From the NCBI RefSeq assembly GCF_028401385.1, contig NZ_JAQOMR010000001.1:1366501-1430500 (forward strand): a stretch of 64,000 nt of DNA, written 5' to 3'. Source of the DNA: Marinicella algicola (GTDB lineage: Bacteria > Pseudomonadota > Gammaproteobacteria > Xanthomonadales > Marinicellaceae). The position numbers and the translations under genes were made by a program. This document shows positions 21,821 through 31,642 of this stretch, one piece after another (position 1 is the stretch's first letter; each line of letters opens with the position of its first letter). Under the pieces are notes generated by a model. It worked only from the letters and a program-made list of their open reading frames with translations. It had not been told where the DNA came from and did no database searches.

Positions 21821-22638
21821 GCCGAATAGGGCTTTCCTCGAAAATTGCCCTGGAATACCCGCTCGCCACTGTCGTCTCCCGCTGCACCGGCAGCGGCAAA
21901 GACCGGAACCAGGTGATCGTGGTCGGGCACGTGGCATTCCAGCGCATCGGGGTTTGCGGTCCAGGTTGCAAGCCGGTCTTCGCGCGCCTTCGGGTCCTCT
22001 ATCGCAAGAGCGTCCTTCAGCCAGCCATCGAAACGGGTTGCGGCTGCAGCGTGCCGTTCATCCCTGCGATAAAACATCTGCATGTTGTGATAGGACAGGC
22101 CCGATCCGACGATCAGAATGTCTTCATCCCGCAACGGCTGCAGAGCCTCGCCGATCCGAAAATGCGTTTCAGCGGAGAGATCCGGGTCGAGTGACATCAT
22201 CACGATCGGGACATCGGCATCCGGATACATCATCATGAACGGAATGAAGACGCCATGGTCAAACCCGCGTTCGCGGTCAGCCGCCGTCTCGATGCCTGAG
22301 GCGCCGAGAACGTCGCGGACATGTTCTGCCACGTCCGGCGCGCCGGGCGCGGGATAGTTCAGTTCGAATGTGTGAGGCGGAAAGCCGTAATAGTCGAAAT
22401 ACATGCCCGGATTGGCCGACGTGGAAACGGTGAGATTCTCGACCTTTTCCCAATGGGCGGAGATCACGAGAACGGCTTTGGGACGATGGCCGAGTGCTCT
22501 GTCGAATCCCTTCAGAAACAGCTCGAGCTCTTTCCAGGGGTCATTGGGTGGCAAAACACCTTCCGGGCCATGCATGAATGGCCACGGACCACCGCCATGG
22601 GGGATGAAGAACACCGGAAGGCGTGATTGCGTAGACAT
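21805..22638 (-). CDS. DODA-type extradiol dioxygenase
   Basis: A 277-residue class III extradiol dioxygenase-like protein, YgiD family, related to 4,5-DOPA dioxygenase. Candidate metal ligands are His14 (PHGGGP), His62 (SAHWE), His128 (FDHGVF) and His184 (SYHNM). Such proteins open catechol rings using Zn or Fe; the natural substrate in this organism is unknown. The frame is intact. It follows argC at about 100 bp but has no clear metabolic tie to it. Confidence 0.88.
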   Translation of the reverse strand: MSTQSRLPVFFIPHGGGPWPFMHGPEGVLPPNDPWKELELFLKGFDRALGHRPKAVLVISAHWEKVENLTVSTSANPGMYFDYYGFPPHTFELNYPAPGAPDVAEHVRDVLGASGIETAADRERGFDHGVFIPFMMMYPDADVPIVMMSLDPDLSAETHFRIGEALQPLRDEDILIVGSGLSYHNMQMFYRRDERHAAAATRFDGWLKDALAIEDPKAREDRLATWTANPDALECHVPDHDHLVPVFAAAGAAGDDSGERVFQGNFRGKPYSAYRFG

Positions 22639-22735
22639 CGGCGTAGACCTCTCTGATTGCTTGCCTGCAATATAGCGAGGTGATCGACCGGCCGCGATGC
22701 CTCAACCGGTCGACGGATTGTTCACATTCTGCAAG

Positions 22736-23662
22736 TCAGGCCGAGAGCATGAGGTCCATATTCTGCACAGCGGCGCCGGAAGCGCCCTTGCCAAGATTAT
22801 CGAGCTGGGCCACCAGATTGATATGGGCCCCGCTGCCGAACACATAGAGCTTCATGATATCCTGACCGGCCAGCTCTTCAGCATTCAGGCGGGCAAGCGA
22901 CCTGCTTTGAGAAAGCGGAACGACCTGGACGATATCCTGGCCATTATAGAATTCCGTAAGCTGGGCATGAATGCTTTCCGGCGTCTGGGTGCCTTCAAGC
23001 TCTTCCAGATAGAGCGGAACCTGCACCAGCATGCCCTGCGCAAACCGGCCGACCGAAGGCGAGAAGATTGGTGCACGCGGCAACAGACCGTGCGTCGTCA
23101 TTTCCGGCACATGCTTGTGGGCAAGGTTGAGACCATAGAGAAAATGCGGCGCGTTGACATGATCGTCGCGGCTCTCATCCTCCATCTGGGCAATCAGGTT
23201 CTTGCCGCCGCCGGTATAGCCGGAGACCGCGTTAACCGTGACCGGATAGCTGTCGCCAATGACGCCGGCGGCGCGCAGTGGACGGATGAGACTGATGGCG
23301 CCCGTTGGATAGCACCCGGGATTGGCGACGTGACGGGCCGAGCGGATACGCTCCGCCTGGCCCTTGTCCATCTCCGCAAAGCCATAGGCCCAGTCCGGGT
23401 TGACGCGGTAGGCAGTCGAGGTGTCGATCACACGTACGCTGTTGTTGCCGGCCAGCATACCGACAGCCTCGCGCGAGGCATCGTCCGGCAGGCACAGGAT
23501 TGCGATATCGGCGCTGTTGATGAGGTCTTCGCGCATCTTCGGATTGCGCCGGTCTTCGTGCGGTATGGAGAGAAGCTCGACATCCCGGCGTTCGGCCATG
23601 CGGGAGCGGATCTGCAGGCCCGTTGTGCCGTGTTCTCCATCGATGAAGATCTTCGCTGCCAT
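22736..23662 (-). CDS. argC: N-acetyl-gamma-glutamyl-phosphate reductase (type 2 ArgC)
   Basis: NADPH-dependent reduction of N-acetylglutamyl phosphate in arginine synthesis. The catalytic Cys117 sits in NPGCYPTGA. The 308-residue length and the [16 protein letters not shown]-terminus mark the shorter alphaproteobacterial type 2 enzyme. Intact. No other arg gene is close. Confidence 0.95.
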   Translation of the reverse strand: MAAKIFIDGEHGTTGLQIRSRMAERRDVELLSIPHEDRRNPKMREDLINSADIAILCLPDDASREAVGMLAGNNSVRVIDTSTAYRVNPDWAYGFAEMDKGQAERIRSARHVANPGCYPTGAISLIRPLRAAGVIGDSYPVTVNAVSGYTGGGKNLIAQMEDESRDDHVNAPHFLYGLNLAHKHVPEMTTHGLLPRAPIFSPSVGRFAQGMLVQVPLYLEELEGTQTPESIHAQLTEFYNGQDIVQVVPLSQSRSLARLNAEELAGQDIMKLYVFGSGAHINLVAQLDNLGKGASGAAVQNMDLMLSA

Positions 23663-23707
23663 TGTCTTGTCCTGTCGCTTTGGGGCTGAATTCTGCCGCC
23701 CTATATA

Positions 23708-23730
23708 AAGCGGGCCTTGACGGCCCGCAA
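23708..23730 (-). terminator. possible terminator after the AGE-family gene
   Basis: GCGGGCC (23710-23716) and GGCCCGC (23722-23728) form a 7-bp stem with a 5-nt loop. On the minus strand it is followed by TTTATAT, a short T tract, between the AGE gene and argC. Confidence 0.5.
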
Positions 23731-23752
23731 TGTATTCGTCTGTTCCGCGTTT

Positions 23753-25006
23753 TTAGTGTTTGACTTCGCGGAAGATCATTTCCGGCAGGCTTCCCAGTCC
23801 CGGGTAAAGCGGGATGAGGCAGGCCTGAAGCGCATGATAAATGTCGCTTTTGCCGGGGAACAGCGTGGTCTGTGGTACCAGATCCTCGGACAACTCCTCG
23901 TGCCAGCCGCCTTTTTCATGATCGAGCAGGTGGTTGGCGACAAAACTCCACTGCTTGCGGTAGGCATACATATGCACGTCCTGGCCGAAATGGGCTGTGA
24001 GGAAATGGGTTGCGCCGATGCCCTCGCAATGCGGCCACCACAGCTTCGCGCGGTTCCTCGGCTTGTTCTCCCAGTCGAGCGTGTAGAACATGCCGCGTTT
24101 TTCATAATCCCAGCCGAGCTTGAAGGCCGAAACGAAGAGTTCGTGCGCAGCCTTTGGCATCCAGCTGTGCGATCGGCCCGTCAGCGTGTGAAGCTGGAGC
24201 AAAAGCCGTGTCCATTCCACCCAATGGCCCGGCGTGGTGCCCGATGGGCGGAACATCTCGTTTCCGGAATAGTTGTAATCGACTTTCCAGTCCTCGGTGA
24301 AATGTTCGGCTACACGGAAGCCGCATTCACGGGCATGCTTGTGGATGATCAGCTCGGCAATACGCTTGGCCTTGGTGAGATACTCGATATCGCCGGTCGC
24401 CTCATAGGCTTCCATCAGCGCTTCGGTCATGTGCATGTTGCAGTTCTGGCCGTGATAACCGGGCACGGGTGTCCAGTCGGTCTCGAATTCCTCGGCAACC
24501 GCGCCGTGTTTTTCCTCCCAGAAGTGTTTGTTGATGACCTCGGTGACGTCGGCAATCATGGCGTCGGCCAACGGATGCCCAGCGAACTTGGCGGAGGAGG
24601 CAGCCAGGAGTACGAAAGCGTGACCGTAGGCCTGCTTTGACGGATTGCCTACGGGGCCATCGTCATTGACCTGCCAGAAATAGCCGCCACGCTCTTTGTC
24701 GCGATGGTTTTCCCACAGATAATGCATGCCGTGATCCATCAGATCGTCACAGCCCGGCCGCCCCAACAGATGACCAATGGCCATGCAATGCACCATGCGC
24801 GCCGTGGTATGGATGCCGCGAACGGGGTTGTCGCCACCTGTCGGCTTGCCATCCTTGTCGAACTCGAAGAAACCGCCTTTGGGGTTGATCGACCGATACT
24901 GGAAATAGTCGAACAGGTTGTTGGCCTGCTGCCAGAGCCAATCGCGATGATAGGGCCTCTGGATCCAGCGCGGCGGTGCGACGAGTGTGTTGATCTTCGG
25001 TTTCAT
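23753..25006 (-). CDS. AGE-family sugar epimerase/isomerase (YihS-like)
   Basis: A 417-residue protein of the N-acylglucosamine 2-epimerase family, an (alpha/alpha)6 barrel. Family features include TARMVHCMAIGHLLG, GYFWQVNDDGPVG, QNCNMHMTEALMEAYEAT and the catalytic-type HHis regions near WWPHCEGIGA and GGWHEELSED. Relatives include D-mannose isomerase and sulfoquinovose isomerase; without neighbours of a sugar pathway the substrate is open. The ATG at 25006 with AGGAGGG upstream is preferred to a TTG two codons earlier. Intact and apparently monocistronic. Confidence 0.85.
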   Translation of the reverse strand: MKPKINTLVAPPRWIQRPYHRDWLWQQANNLFDYFQYRSINPKGGFFEFDKDGKPTGGDNPVRGIHTTARMVHCMAIGHLLGRPGCDDLMDHGMHYLWENHRDKERGGYFWQVNDDGPVGNPSKQAYGHAFVLLAASSAKFAGHPLADAMIADVTEVINKHFWEEKHGAVAEEFETDWTPVPGYHGQNCNMHMTEALMEAYEATGDIEYLTKAKRIAELIIHKHARECGFRVAEHFTEDWKVDYNYSGNEMFRPSGTTPGHWVEWTRLLLQLHTLTGRSHSWMPKAAHELFVSAFKLGWDYEKRGMFYTLDWENKPRNRAKLWWPHCEGIGATHFLTAHFGQDVHMYAYRKQWSFVANHLLDHEKGGWHEELSEDLVPQTTLFPGKSDIYHALQACLIPLYPGLGSLPEMIFREVKH

Positions 25007-25285
25007 GGGCAAACCCTCCTTTGTACAACCGGGCGCTGCGCAGGCGCCCGGTAATGTTGTCCGCTACTGTCGGATGCTACATCCTACTTGGCCGCGCGAA
25101 CACCGTTAAGTCGTTTGATTAGTTTATTTCACGCCGATAGTAGCATCTCAATTCCGATTTGCATCCTGCTTGATCATGCGCAAAGAATGCCGGAAAACCT
25201 TCGCCTTGCGGAAAATAATGACGTGCTGGCGGAAAACGGGCCCGGCTGACCCGCGTATCTGGTCGATTTCGTTGCGAATATATTG
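25007..25285. other. intergenic region between the AGE gene and metH
   Basis: This gap should hold divergent promoters for the AGE gene and metH. A GC-rich inverted repeat (GGGCGCTGCGCAGGCGCCC, from about 25030) lies just upstream of the AGE gene. I see no gene in it, and no SAM or cobalamin riboswitch consensus. Confidence 0.5.
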
Positions 25286-25305
25286 ACATAAATATATCTT
25301 TATGT
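25286..25305. promoter_or_regulatory. palindromic operator candidate upstream of metH
   Basis: ACATAAATATATCTTTATGT is a 20-bp palindrome with one mismatched pair, 32 bp before the metH ATG. It is AT-rich in a GC-rich genome. The ATATC/TTTATG half-sites recall the operators of ArsR-family SahR regulators that control metH and ahcY in alphaproteobacteria; that identity is inference. Confidence 0.6.
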
Positions 25306-25337
25306 GATCTCGGCGATTCAGAAACTGGAGATGGCTC

Positions 25338-28300
25338 ATGCTTGACGAACTGTTCGGAGAAGAAGCGCCGAAACGTACCGGCGCTGAGATCCGCGCCGCA
25401 CTGGAAAAGGCAGCGCGCGAGCGTATCCTGATTCTCGACGGTGCCATGGGTACCCAGATCCAGGGGCTGGGCTATGACGAGGAGCATTTCCGCGGCGACC
25501 GCTTCATCGGCTGTGCCTGTCACCAGCAGGGCAATAATGACCTTCTGATCCTCAGCCAGGCCAAGGCGCTGGAGGATATCCACTACGAGTATGCTATTGC
25601 AGGCGCCGATATTCTCGAGACCAACACATTTTCCAGCACGCGCATTGCGCAGGCCGATTACCAGATGGAGGATATGGTCTATGAGCTGAACCGCGACGGT
25701 GCGCGCCTTGCCCGCCGTGCGGCGATCCGTGCCGAGCAGGAAGACGGCCGCCGCCGCTTTGTCGCCGGTGCTGTTGGGCCGACAAACCGCACGGCTTCGA
25801 TCTCACCGGACGTTAACAATCCTGGCTATCGTGCTGTAACGTTTGATCAATTACGTGAAGCTTACCGCGAACAAATCATCGGTTTGATCGATGGTGGGTC
25901 CGACCTGATCCTGATCGAAACCATTTTCGATACGCTGAACGCCAAGGCCGCCGTTTTCGCCGCACGTCAGGTTTTCCGTGAAAAGGGCATCGAGCTTCCG
26001 CTGATGATCTCGGGAACCATCACCGATCTTTCCGGACGCACCCTGTCCGGCCAGACGCCGACGGCCTTCTGGAATTCGCTGTCGCATGCCGATCCGTTCA
26101 CGATCGGGCTCAACTGTGCGCTCGGCGCCGATGCGATGCTGCCGCATTTGCAGGAGCTTTCCGGCGTTGCCGATACGTTCGTCTGTGCCTATCCCAATGC
26201 TGGCCTGCCCAATGAGTTCGGCCAGTATGATCAGGATCCGGAGGAAATGGCCGGCCTGATCCGGCCGTTTGCTCAGCAGGGTCTTGTCAATATCGTCGGC
26301 GGCTGCTGCGGGTCCACGCCCGAGCATATCGGCGCGATTGCGGAAGTCGCTTCGAAATTCGCGCCGCGCGAGGTGCCGGAGCATCGTCCTGTACTGTCGC
26401 TTTCCGGCCTTGAGCCGTTTCACCTGACCAAGGACATCCCGTTCGTCAATGTCGGCGAGCGCACCAATGTCACGGGATCGGCGAAATTCCGCAAGCTCAT
26501 CACCAATGCTGACTTCGCCGCCGCCCTTGATGTGGCGCGCGATCAGGTCGAGGCCGGTGCCCAGATCATCGACATCAACATGGATGAGGGGCTGATCGAC
26601 TCGCAACAGGCGATGGTCGAGTACCTCAATCTTATCGCCGCCGAGCCTGACATCGCTCGCGTTCCGCTGATGATCGATTCGTCCAAATGGGAGATCATCG
26701 AGGCCGGTCTGAAATGCGTCCAGGGCAAATCGCTGGTCAATTCGATCTCGCTGAAGGAGGGTGAAGAACAGTTCATCGAGCGAGCACAGCTGATCCGGGA
26801 CTATGGCGCGGCGACCGTGGTCATGGCTTTCGATGAAATGGGGCAGGCCGATACCTTTGAACGCAAGGTCGAGATCTGCACCCGCGCCTACAACATTCTG
26901 ACCGAAAAGGTCGGCTTCCCGCCGGAAGATATCGTCTTCGACCCGAACATCTTTGCTGTGGCGACAGGAATCGAGGAACACGACAATTACGGTGTCGATT
27001 TCATCGAGGCCACGCAGAAAATCCGCGAAACGCTGCCCTATGCGCATATCTCCGGCGGCGTTTCAAACCTGTCGTTTTCCTTCCGCGGCAACGAGCCGGT
27101 GCGTCAGGCCATGCACGCGGTCTTTCTATACCATTGCATTCAGGCCGGCATGGATATGGGCATTGTCAATGCCGGTCAGCTGATCGTTTATGAGACGATT
27201 GATCCGGAGTTGCGCGAAGCTTGTGAGGACGTGGTCCTCAACCGCCGCAAGGATGGGACCGAGCGGCTGCTCGACATTGCCGAGCGCTATCGCGGAACCG
27301 GCAAGAGCGAGGAGCGCAAGCAGAACCTCGAATGGCGCGAGTGGCCGGTGGACAAGCGTCTGGAGCATGCGCTGGTCAACGGTATCACCGAATATGTCGA
27401 GGCCGATGTCGAAGAGGCACGCCTGGCTGCCGAACGGCCGCTGCACGTCATCGAAGGGCCGCTGATGGCCGGGATGAATGTCGTCGGCGACCTGTTTGGC
27501 GCCGGCAAGATGTTCCTGCCGCAGGTGGTCAAATCCGCCCGGGTGATGAAGCAGGGCGTGGCTGTGCTGCTGCCGTTCATGGAAGAAGAAAAGCGCCTCA
27601 ATGGCGGCGAGCAGGGCCAGCCCGCCGGCAAGGTGATCATGGCGACGGTGAAGGGCGATGTGCACGACATCGGCAAGAATATCGTCGGCGTGGTTCTGGC
27701 CTGCAACAATTACGAGATCATCGATCTCGGCGTGATGGTGCCCGCTGAAAAGATCCTTGCGGCCGCGAAGGAGCATAAGGCGGATATCATCGGGCTTTCC
27801 GGACTGATCACGCCGTCACTCGATGAAATGGTGCATGTGGCCGCCGAAATGGAGCGGCAGGATTTCGACATCCCGCTGCTGATCGGCGGGGCCACCACCA
27901 GCCGTGTGCATACGGCGGTGAAGATCCATCCGGCCTATGAGAAAGGGCAGGCGATCTATGTCACCGATGCCAGCCGCGCCGTTGGTGTTGTCAACAACCT
28001 GCTGTCGCCGGAGTTGAAGGACGGCTATGTTGCAGGCATCCGCGAGGAATACGTCAAGGTGGCCGAAAGCCATCGTCGTGCCGAAGCGCAGAAAAACCGT
28101 CTGCCGCTCGTCGCCGCGCGCGCCAACCGCGTCAAGATCGACTGGAATGCCTATGAACCGCATCGGCCGTCCTTCCTCGGCACCAAGGTGTTTGAGGATT
28201 ATGACCTTGAGGAGCTTTCGCGCTATATCGACTGGACGCCGTTCTTCCAGACATGGGAGTTGAAGGGCCGTTATCCGAATATTCTGAACGACGAAAAGCA

Positions 28301-29108
28301 GGGCGAAACTGCGCGCCAGCTGTTTGACGATGCGCAGGCAATGCTTAAGCAGATCATCGACGAAAAGTGGTTCCGCCCGCGCGCTGTCATCGGCTTCTGG
28401 CCAGCCAATGCTGTCGGTGACGACATTCGTCTCTACACCGACGAGACACGCGAGCGCGAGCTTGCCACGTTCTTTACGCTGCGCCAGCAGCTCTCCAAGC
28501 GCGGTGAACGGCCAAATGTGGCGCTGTCGGATTTCGTCGCACCGCTCGAGACCGGCAAGCAGGAATATGTCGGCGGCTTCGTCGTCACGGCGGGGATTGA
28601 GGAAGTGGCAATCGCGGAACGCTTTGAGCGTGCCAATGACGACTATTCATCGATCATGGTCAAGGCGCTGGCAGACCGCTTCGCCGAAGCTTTTGCAGAG
28701 CGGATGCATGAGCGCGTGCGCCAAGAGTACTGGGGCTATGCGCCGGATGAAAGCTTCAGCAATGCCGAGCTGATCGGGGAACCCTATGGCGGCATCCGGC
28801 CCGCACCCGGCTATCCGGCGCAGCCCGACCACACAGAAAAACGGACACTGTTTGACCTGCTGGGTGCAGAGAATGCCTCCGGTGTGGAACTGACGGAAAG
28901 CTATGCCATGTGGCCGGGATCGTCAGTGTCCGGCCTCTATATCTGTCATCCCGACAGCTATTATTTCGGTGTCGCCAAGGTCGAACGCGATCAGGTCGAA
29001 GACTATGCGCTGCGCAAGGGGATGGATGTTGGAGAGGTCGAACGCTGGCTCGGGCCGGTTCTGAACTACATTCCCGGAAACAAAGACAATGTCGACGACG
29101 CGGCATAA
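25338..29108 (+). CDS. metH: cobalamin-dependent methionine synthase
   Basis: Transfers methyl from 5-methyltetrahydrofolate through cobalamin to homocysteine. At 1256 residues it has all four modules: the homocysteine domain with the zinc Cys pair ([12 protein letters not shown], near 330), the pterin-binding domain ([13 protein letters not shown]), the B12 cap and Rossmann module with the cobalt ligand in [10 protein letters not shown] (near 775), and the C-terminal reactivation domain ([15 protein letters not shown]). This longest gene in the window has no frame break. CTGGAG precedes the start, and a palindrome lies just upstream. Confidence 0.97.
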   Translation: MLDELFGEEAPKRTGAEIRAALEKAARERILILDGAMGTQIQGLGYDEEHFRGDRFIGCACHQQGNNDLLILSQAKALEDIHYEYAIAGADILETNTFSSTRIAQADYQMEDMVYELNRDGARLARRAAIRAEQEDGRRRFVAGAVGPTNRTASISPDVNNPGYRAVTFDQLREAYREQIIGLIDGGSDLILIETIFDTLNAKAAVFAARQVFREKGIELPLMISGTITDLSGRTLSGQTPTAFWNSLSHADPFTIGLNCALGADAMLPHLQELSGVADTFVCAYPNAGLPNEFGQYDQDPEEMAGLIRPFAQQGLVNIVGGCCGSTPEHIGAIAEVASKFAPREVPEHRPVLSLSGLEPFHLTKDIPFVNVGERTNVTGSAKFRKLITNADFAAALDVARDQVEAGAQIIDINMDEGLIDSQQAMVEYLNLIAAEPDIARVPLMIDSSKWEIIEAGLKCVQGKSLVNSISLKEGEEQFIERAQLIRDYGAATVVMAFDEMGQADTFERKVEICTRAYNILTEKVGFPPEDIVFDPNIFAVATGIEEHDNYGVDFIEATQKIRETLPYAHISGGVSNLSFSFRGNEPVRQAMHAVFLYHCIQAGMDMGIVNAGQLIVYETIDPELREACEDVVLNRRKDGTERLLDIAERYRGTGKSEERKQNLEWREWPVDKRLEHALVNGITEYVEADVEEARLAAERPLHVIEGPLMAGMNVVGDLFGAGKMFLPQVVKSARVMKQGVAVLLPFMEEEKRLNGGEQGQPAGKVIMATVKGDVHDIGKNIVGVVLACNNYEIIDLGVMVPAEKILAAAKEHKADIIGLSGLITPSLDEMVHVAAEMERQDFDIPLLIGGATTSRVHTAVKIHPAYEKGQAIYVTDASRAVGVVNNLLSPELKDGYVAGIREEYVKVAESHRRAEAQKNRLPLVAARANRVKIDWNAYEPHRPSFLGTKVFEDYDLEELSRYIDWTPFFQTWELKGRYPNILNDEKQGETARQLFDDAQAMLKQIIDEKWFRPRAVIGFWPANAVGDDIRLYTDETRERELATFFTLRQQLSKRGERPNVALSDFVAPLETGKQEYVGGFVVTAGIEEVAIAERFERANDDYSSIMVKALADRFAEAFAERMHERVRQEYWGYAPDESFSNAELIGEPYGGIRPAPGYPAQPDHTEKRTLFDLLGAENASGVELTESYAMWPGSSVSGLYICHPDSYYFGVAKVERDQVEDYALRKGMDVGEVERWLGPVLNYIPGNKDNVDDAA

Positions 29109-29123
29109 AGCGCGATGTGGGCG

Positions 29124-29292
29124 CTAGTGGTCCGATTCCAACATTTGGTTCCCCTCGCTGCAACCTCATCAGCAAATGTTGGAAACATAGGGGCCACTGG
29201 CAAGTATAGGTTTTCTAGTGGATTTTTAGAATTTGACATTGGATGGACGAGGTCGCTGAAACGGGACGCAAATGTCAAATTCATTCCACTAG
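29124..29292. repeat. dispersed double-hairpin repeat, copy B
   Basis: The element is bounded by CTAGTGG (29124-29130) and its reverse complement CCACTAG (29286-29292). Inside are two hairpins: TTCCAACATTTG (29136-29147) with 29173-29184, and GAATTTGACATT (29229-29240) with 29271-29282. It is about 85% identical to copy A at 7466-7637 by eye. It starts 16 bp after the metH stop and may also serve as its 3' end structure. Small ORFs inside it on the minus strand are artefacts of the repeat. Confidence 0.87.
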
Positions 29293-29319
29293 GTTAAGCC
29301 CGGCACCCGCTTTGTCATC

Positions 29320-29934
29320 TTAAGATGCTTCCGTTGCCGCGTCGTCAAGTTGGTGGGCGCGGATGAAAGCCTCGCGGCTGGCAAGCCTCTCGGAATATGC
29401 CTGAAACGAAGGGCGCTCTCCGATGGTCTTGAATTGCAGGCCCCAGACGATCTGCGAACCGACATAGACATCGGCAGCCGTGAAATGATTGCCTGCAATG
29501 TATGGGCTCTCTGTCAGACGCTTGTCCAGCGTATACATCACATTTTCGAAGGTTCCGTAACCGATCGCGCGCTCGCGCTCAGCCGGAACCTCGAAGCCGA
29601 ATGTCTTGTTGCTAATCGAAGCCTCGAGCGGGCCCGCAGCAAAGAACAGCCAGCGGTAATAGGCTGCGCGATCATTCAGGGCTGGCGCCAATGCGGCTTC
29701 GGGAAAGGCATCAGCGAGATAGGCGCAGATGGCGGCACATTCTGTCACCACCTTGCCGTCATGCACGATTGTCGGCACCTTGCCCATCGGATTGATCTTC
29801 AGATAGCTCTCCGACTTCATCGTGCCGCCATACGTCAGAATGTGCGTTTCATATGCCGCACCGCTCTCCTCCAGCATCCAACGGGCCATGCGGCCACGCG
29901 ATTGCGGATTGGTGTAAAAATCGAGTGTGCCCAT
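29320..29934 (-). CDS. glutathione S-transferase family protein
   Basis: A 204-residue soluble protein with an N-terminal thioredoxin-like domain (the NPMGKVPTIV cis-Pro motif and the TECAAICAYLADAFP glutathione-binding segment) and an all-helical C-terminal domain (FTAADVYVGSQIVWG). The active residue is probably Ser13 or Arg14 in NPQSRGRM. Likely detoxification role; the electrophile is unknown. Intact, alone, downstream of the icd terminator. Confidence 0.9.
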   Translation of the reverse strand: MGTLDFYTNPQSRGRMARWMLEESGAAYETHILTYGGTMKSESYLKINPMGKVPTIVHDGKVVTECAAICAYLADAFPEAALAPALNDRAAYYRWLFFAAGPLEASISNKTFGFEVPAERERAIGYGTFENVMYTLDKRLTESPYIAGNHFTAADVYVGSQIVWGLQFKTIGERPSFQAYSERLASREAFIRAHQLDDAATEAS

Positions 29935-30018
29935 AGCGTGTCTCCGACAGCGTTCTCTTTATGTTCTTATTATATTCATCTGCTTTCCGGTCAAAGTAAA
30001 CCGGAAAATGCAGGCAAC

Positions 30019-30048
30019 AAAAAACCCGGCGCAATGGCCGGGTTTTTC
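30019..30048 (-). terminator. intrinsic terminator after icd
   Basis: AAAACCCGGC (30021-30030) pairs with GCCGGGTTTT (30036-30046, one bulge), giving A and T tracts on both sides, so it can work in either direction. It lies 20 bp after the icd stop. Confidence 0.85.
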
Positions 30049-30068
30049 GATTTCTATCCGTGTCTGCC

Positions 30069-31283
30069 TCAGGCGGCCATGGCCTTCTGCAGGTTCTCGT
30101 CGATCTTGTCGAGGAAGGCCGTGGTCGAAAGCCAGGGCTGGTCGGGGCCGATGAGCAGTGCCAGGTCCTTGGTCATGTGGCCGCTTTCGACGGTGTCGAT
30201 GCAGACCTTTTCCAGCGTCAGGGCGAAGTCGGTGAGCGCCTGATTGTCATCGAGCTTGCCGCGGTGAGCGAGGCCGCGGGTCCAGGCAAAGATCGACGCA
30301 ATCGAGTTGGTCGAGGTTTCCTGGCCCTTCTGGTGCTGGCGGTAGTGGCGGGTCACCGTGCCGTGCGCGGCTTCGGCTTCAACCGTCTTGCCATCCGGCG
30401 TCATCAGAACCGAGGTCATCAGGCCAAGCGAGCCAAAACCCTGGGCGACGATGTCGGACTGAACGTCGCCGTCATAGTTCTTGCAGGCCCAGACATAGCC
30501 GCCGGACCACTTGAGCGAGGCAGCAACCATATCGTCGATCAGGCGGTGTTCGTACCAGATCTTCTTGGCTTCGTACTGTTCCTTGAACTCGGCGTCGTAG
30601 ACTTCCTGGAACAGATCCTTGAAGCGGCCGTCATAGGCCTTGAGGATGGTGTTCTTGGTCGACAGGTAGCAGGGCACGCCGCGCATCAGCGCATAGTTCA
30701 GCGAAGCGCGGGCGAAATCGCGGATCGAGTCGTCGAGGTTGTACATCGCCATGGCAACACCGGAGGAGGGGGCGTCAAACACTTCGTGTTCGATTTCCTG
30801 GCCATCATCGCCGACAAACTTGATCGTCAGCTTGCCCTTGCCGGGGAAGCGGAAATCGGTTGCGCGGTACTGGTCGCCAAAAGCATGACGGCCAACGATG
30901 ATTGGCTGGGTCCAGCCCGGAACCAGACGCGGCACATTCTGCATGATTATCGGCTCACGGAAGATAACGCCGCCGAGAATGTTGCGGATGGTGCCGTTGG
31001 GCGAACGCCACATCTTCTTGAGACCGAACTCTTCGACGCGGCCTTCATCGGGCGTGATCGTCGCGCATTTGATGCCGACGCCGTGTTTCTTGATGGCGTT
31101 GGCGGCGTCAACGGTGACCTGATCGTCAGTAGCGTCGCGGTTCTCGACCGAGAGGTCGTAATATTCGATCGGCAGATCGAGATACGGAAAAATCAACTTT
31201 TCCTTGATGAACTGCCAGATGATGCGGGTCATTTCATCGCCGTCGAGATCGACAACCGGATTTGCCACCTTGATCTTCGTCAT
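30069..31283 (-). CDS. icd: NADP-dependent isocitrate dehydrogenase
   Basis: Oxidative decarboxylation of isocitrate to 2-oxoglutarate in the TCA cycle. The 404-residue dimeric, eukaryote-like type found in rhizobia is recognised by [15 protein letters not shown], the phosphate-binding RSPNGTIRN, the metal-binding YDGDVQSD and the NADP-binding [14 protein letters not shown]. Intact and monocistronic. The upstream region carries no recognised regulatory box. Confidence 0.96.
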   Translation of the reverse strand: MTKIKVANPVVDLDGDEMTRIIWQFIKEKLIFPYLDLPIEYYDLSVENRDATDDQVTVDAANAIKKHGVGIKCATITPDEGRVEEFGLKKMWRSPNGTIRNILGGVIFREPIIMQNVPRLVPGWTQPIIVGRHAFGDQYRATDFRFPGKGKLTIKFVGDDGQEIEHEVFDAPSSGVAMAMYNLDDSIRDFARASLNYALMRGVPCYLSTKNTILKAYDGRFKDLFQEVYDAEFKEQYEAKKIWYEHRLIDDMVAASLKWSGGYVWACKNYDGDVQSDIVAQGFGSLGLMTSVLMTPDGKTVEAEAAHGTVTRHYRQHQKGQETSTNSIASIFAWTRGLAHRGKLDDNQALTDFALTLEKVCIDTVESGHMTKDLALLIGPDQPWLSTTAFLDKIDENLQKAMAA

Positions 31284-31590
31284 TATTCATCCTCGTCTAG
31301 CGGGTGCCGTCGGAAAGCGCCCTTGGTGTTGCAAGAAGTCCCGAGGGCTATAGCATTGCGATGCCGGGGAAAAAGGCATTCGGGCGCTAAACTTTGGTAA
31401 TAACCGGCCGATCTGTCTGGCGCAGGGAAAATGACAGCCGGCAGAACAGCATGCCAGCCTGTCCCCTCCCGCAATGACACCCTGACCGACGGTTCATCAA
31501 TTCGCCGCAGTTAAGCGCCATTCGCCGCCACCTGTCTTCCTGACGTTGAGATCAAGACCTCCATAGCGCACCCATAACTATTGTTTTAAA
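31284..31590. other. intergenic region between icd and psuK
   Basis: Divergent promoter region. Apart from the palindrome at 31591-31606 I see no gene, RNA or repeat here; small ORFs on the minus strand have no protein-like character. Confidence 0.45.
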
Positions 31591-31606
31591 AATAACATAT
31601 GTTATT
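31591..31606. promoter_or_regulatory. perfect 16-bp palindrome upstream of psuK
   Basis: AATAACATATGTTATT is fully self-complementary, all A/T except two pairs, and ends 36 bp before the psuK start. It is a good operator candidate, possibly for the HTH domain of the PsuK protein itself. Confidence 0.6.
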
Positions 31607-31642
31607 AGGGCGTTCATTGTCGGACTTTAGGGGCCATAGCGA

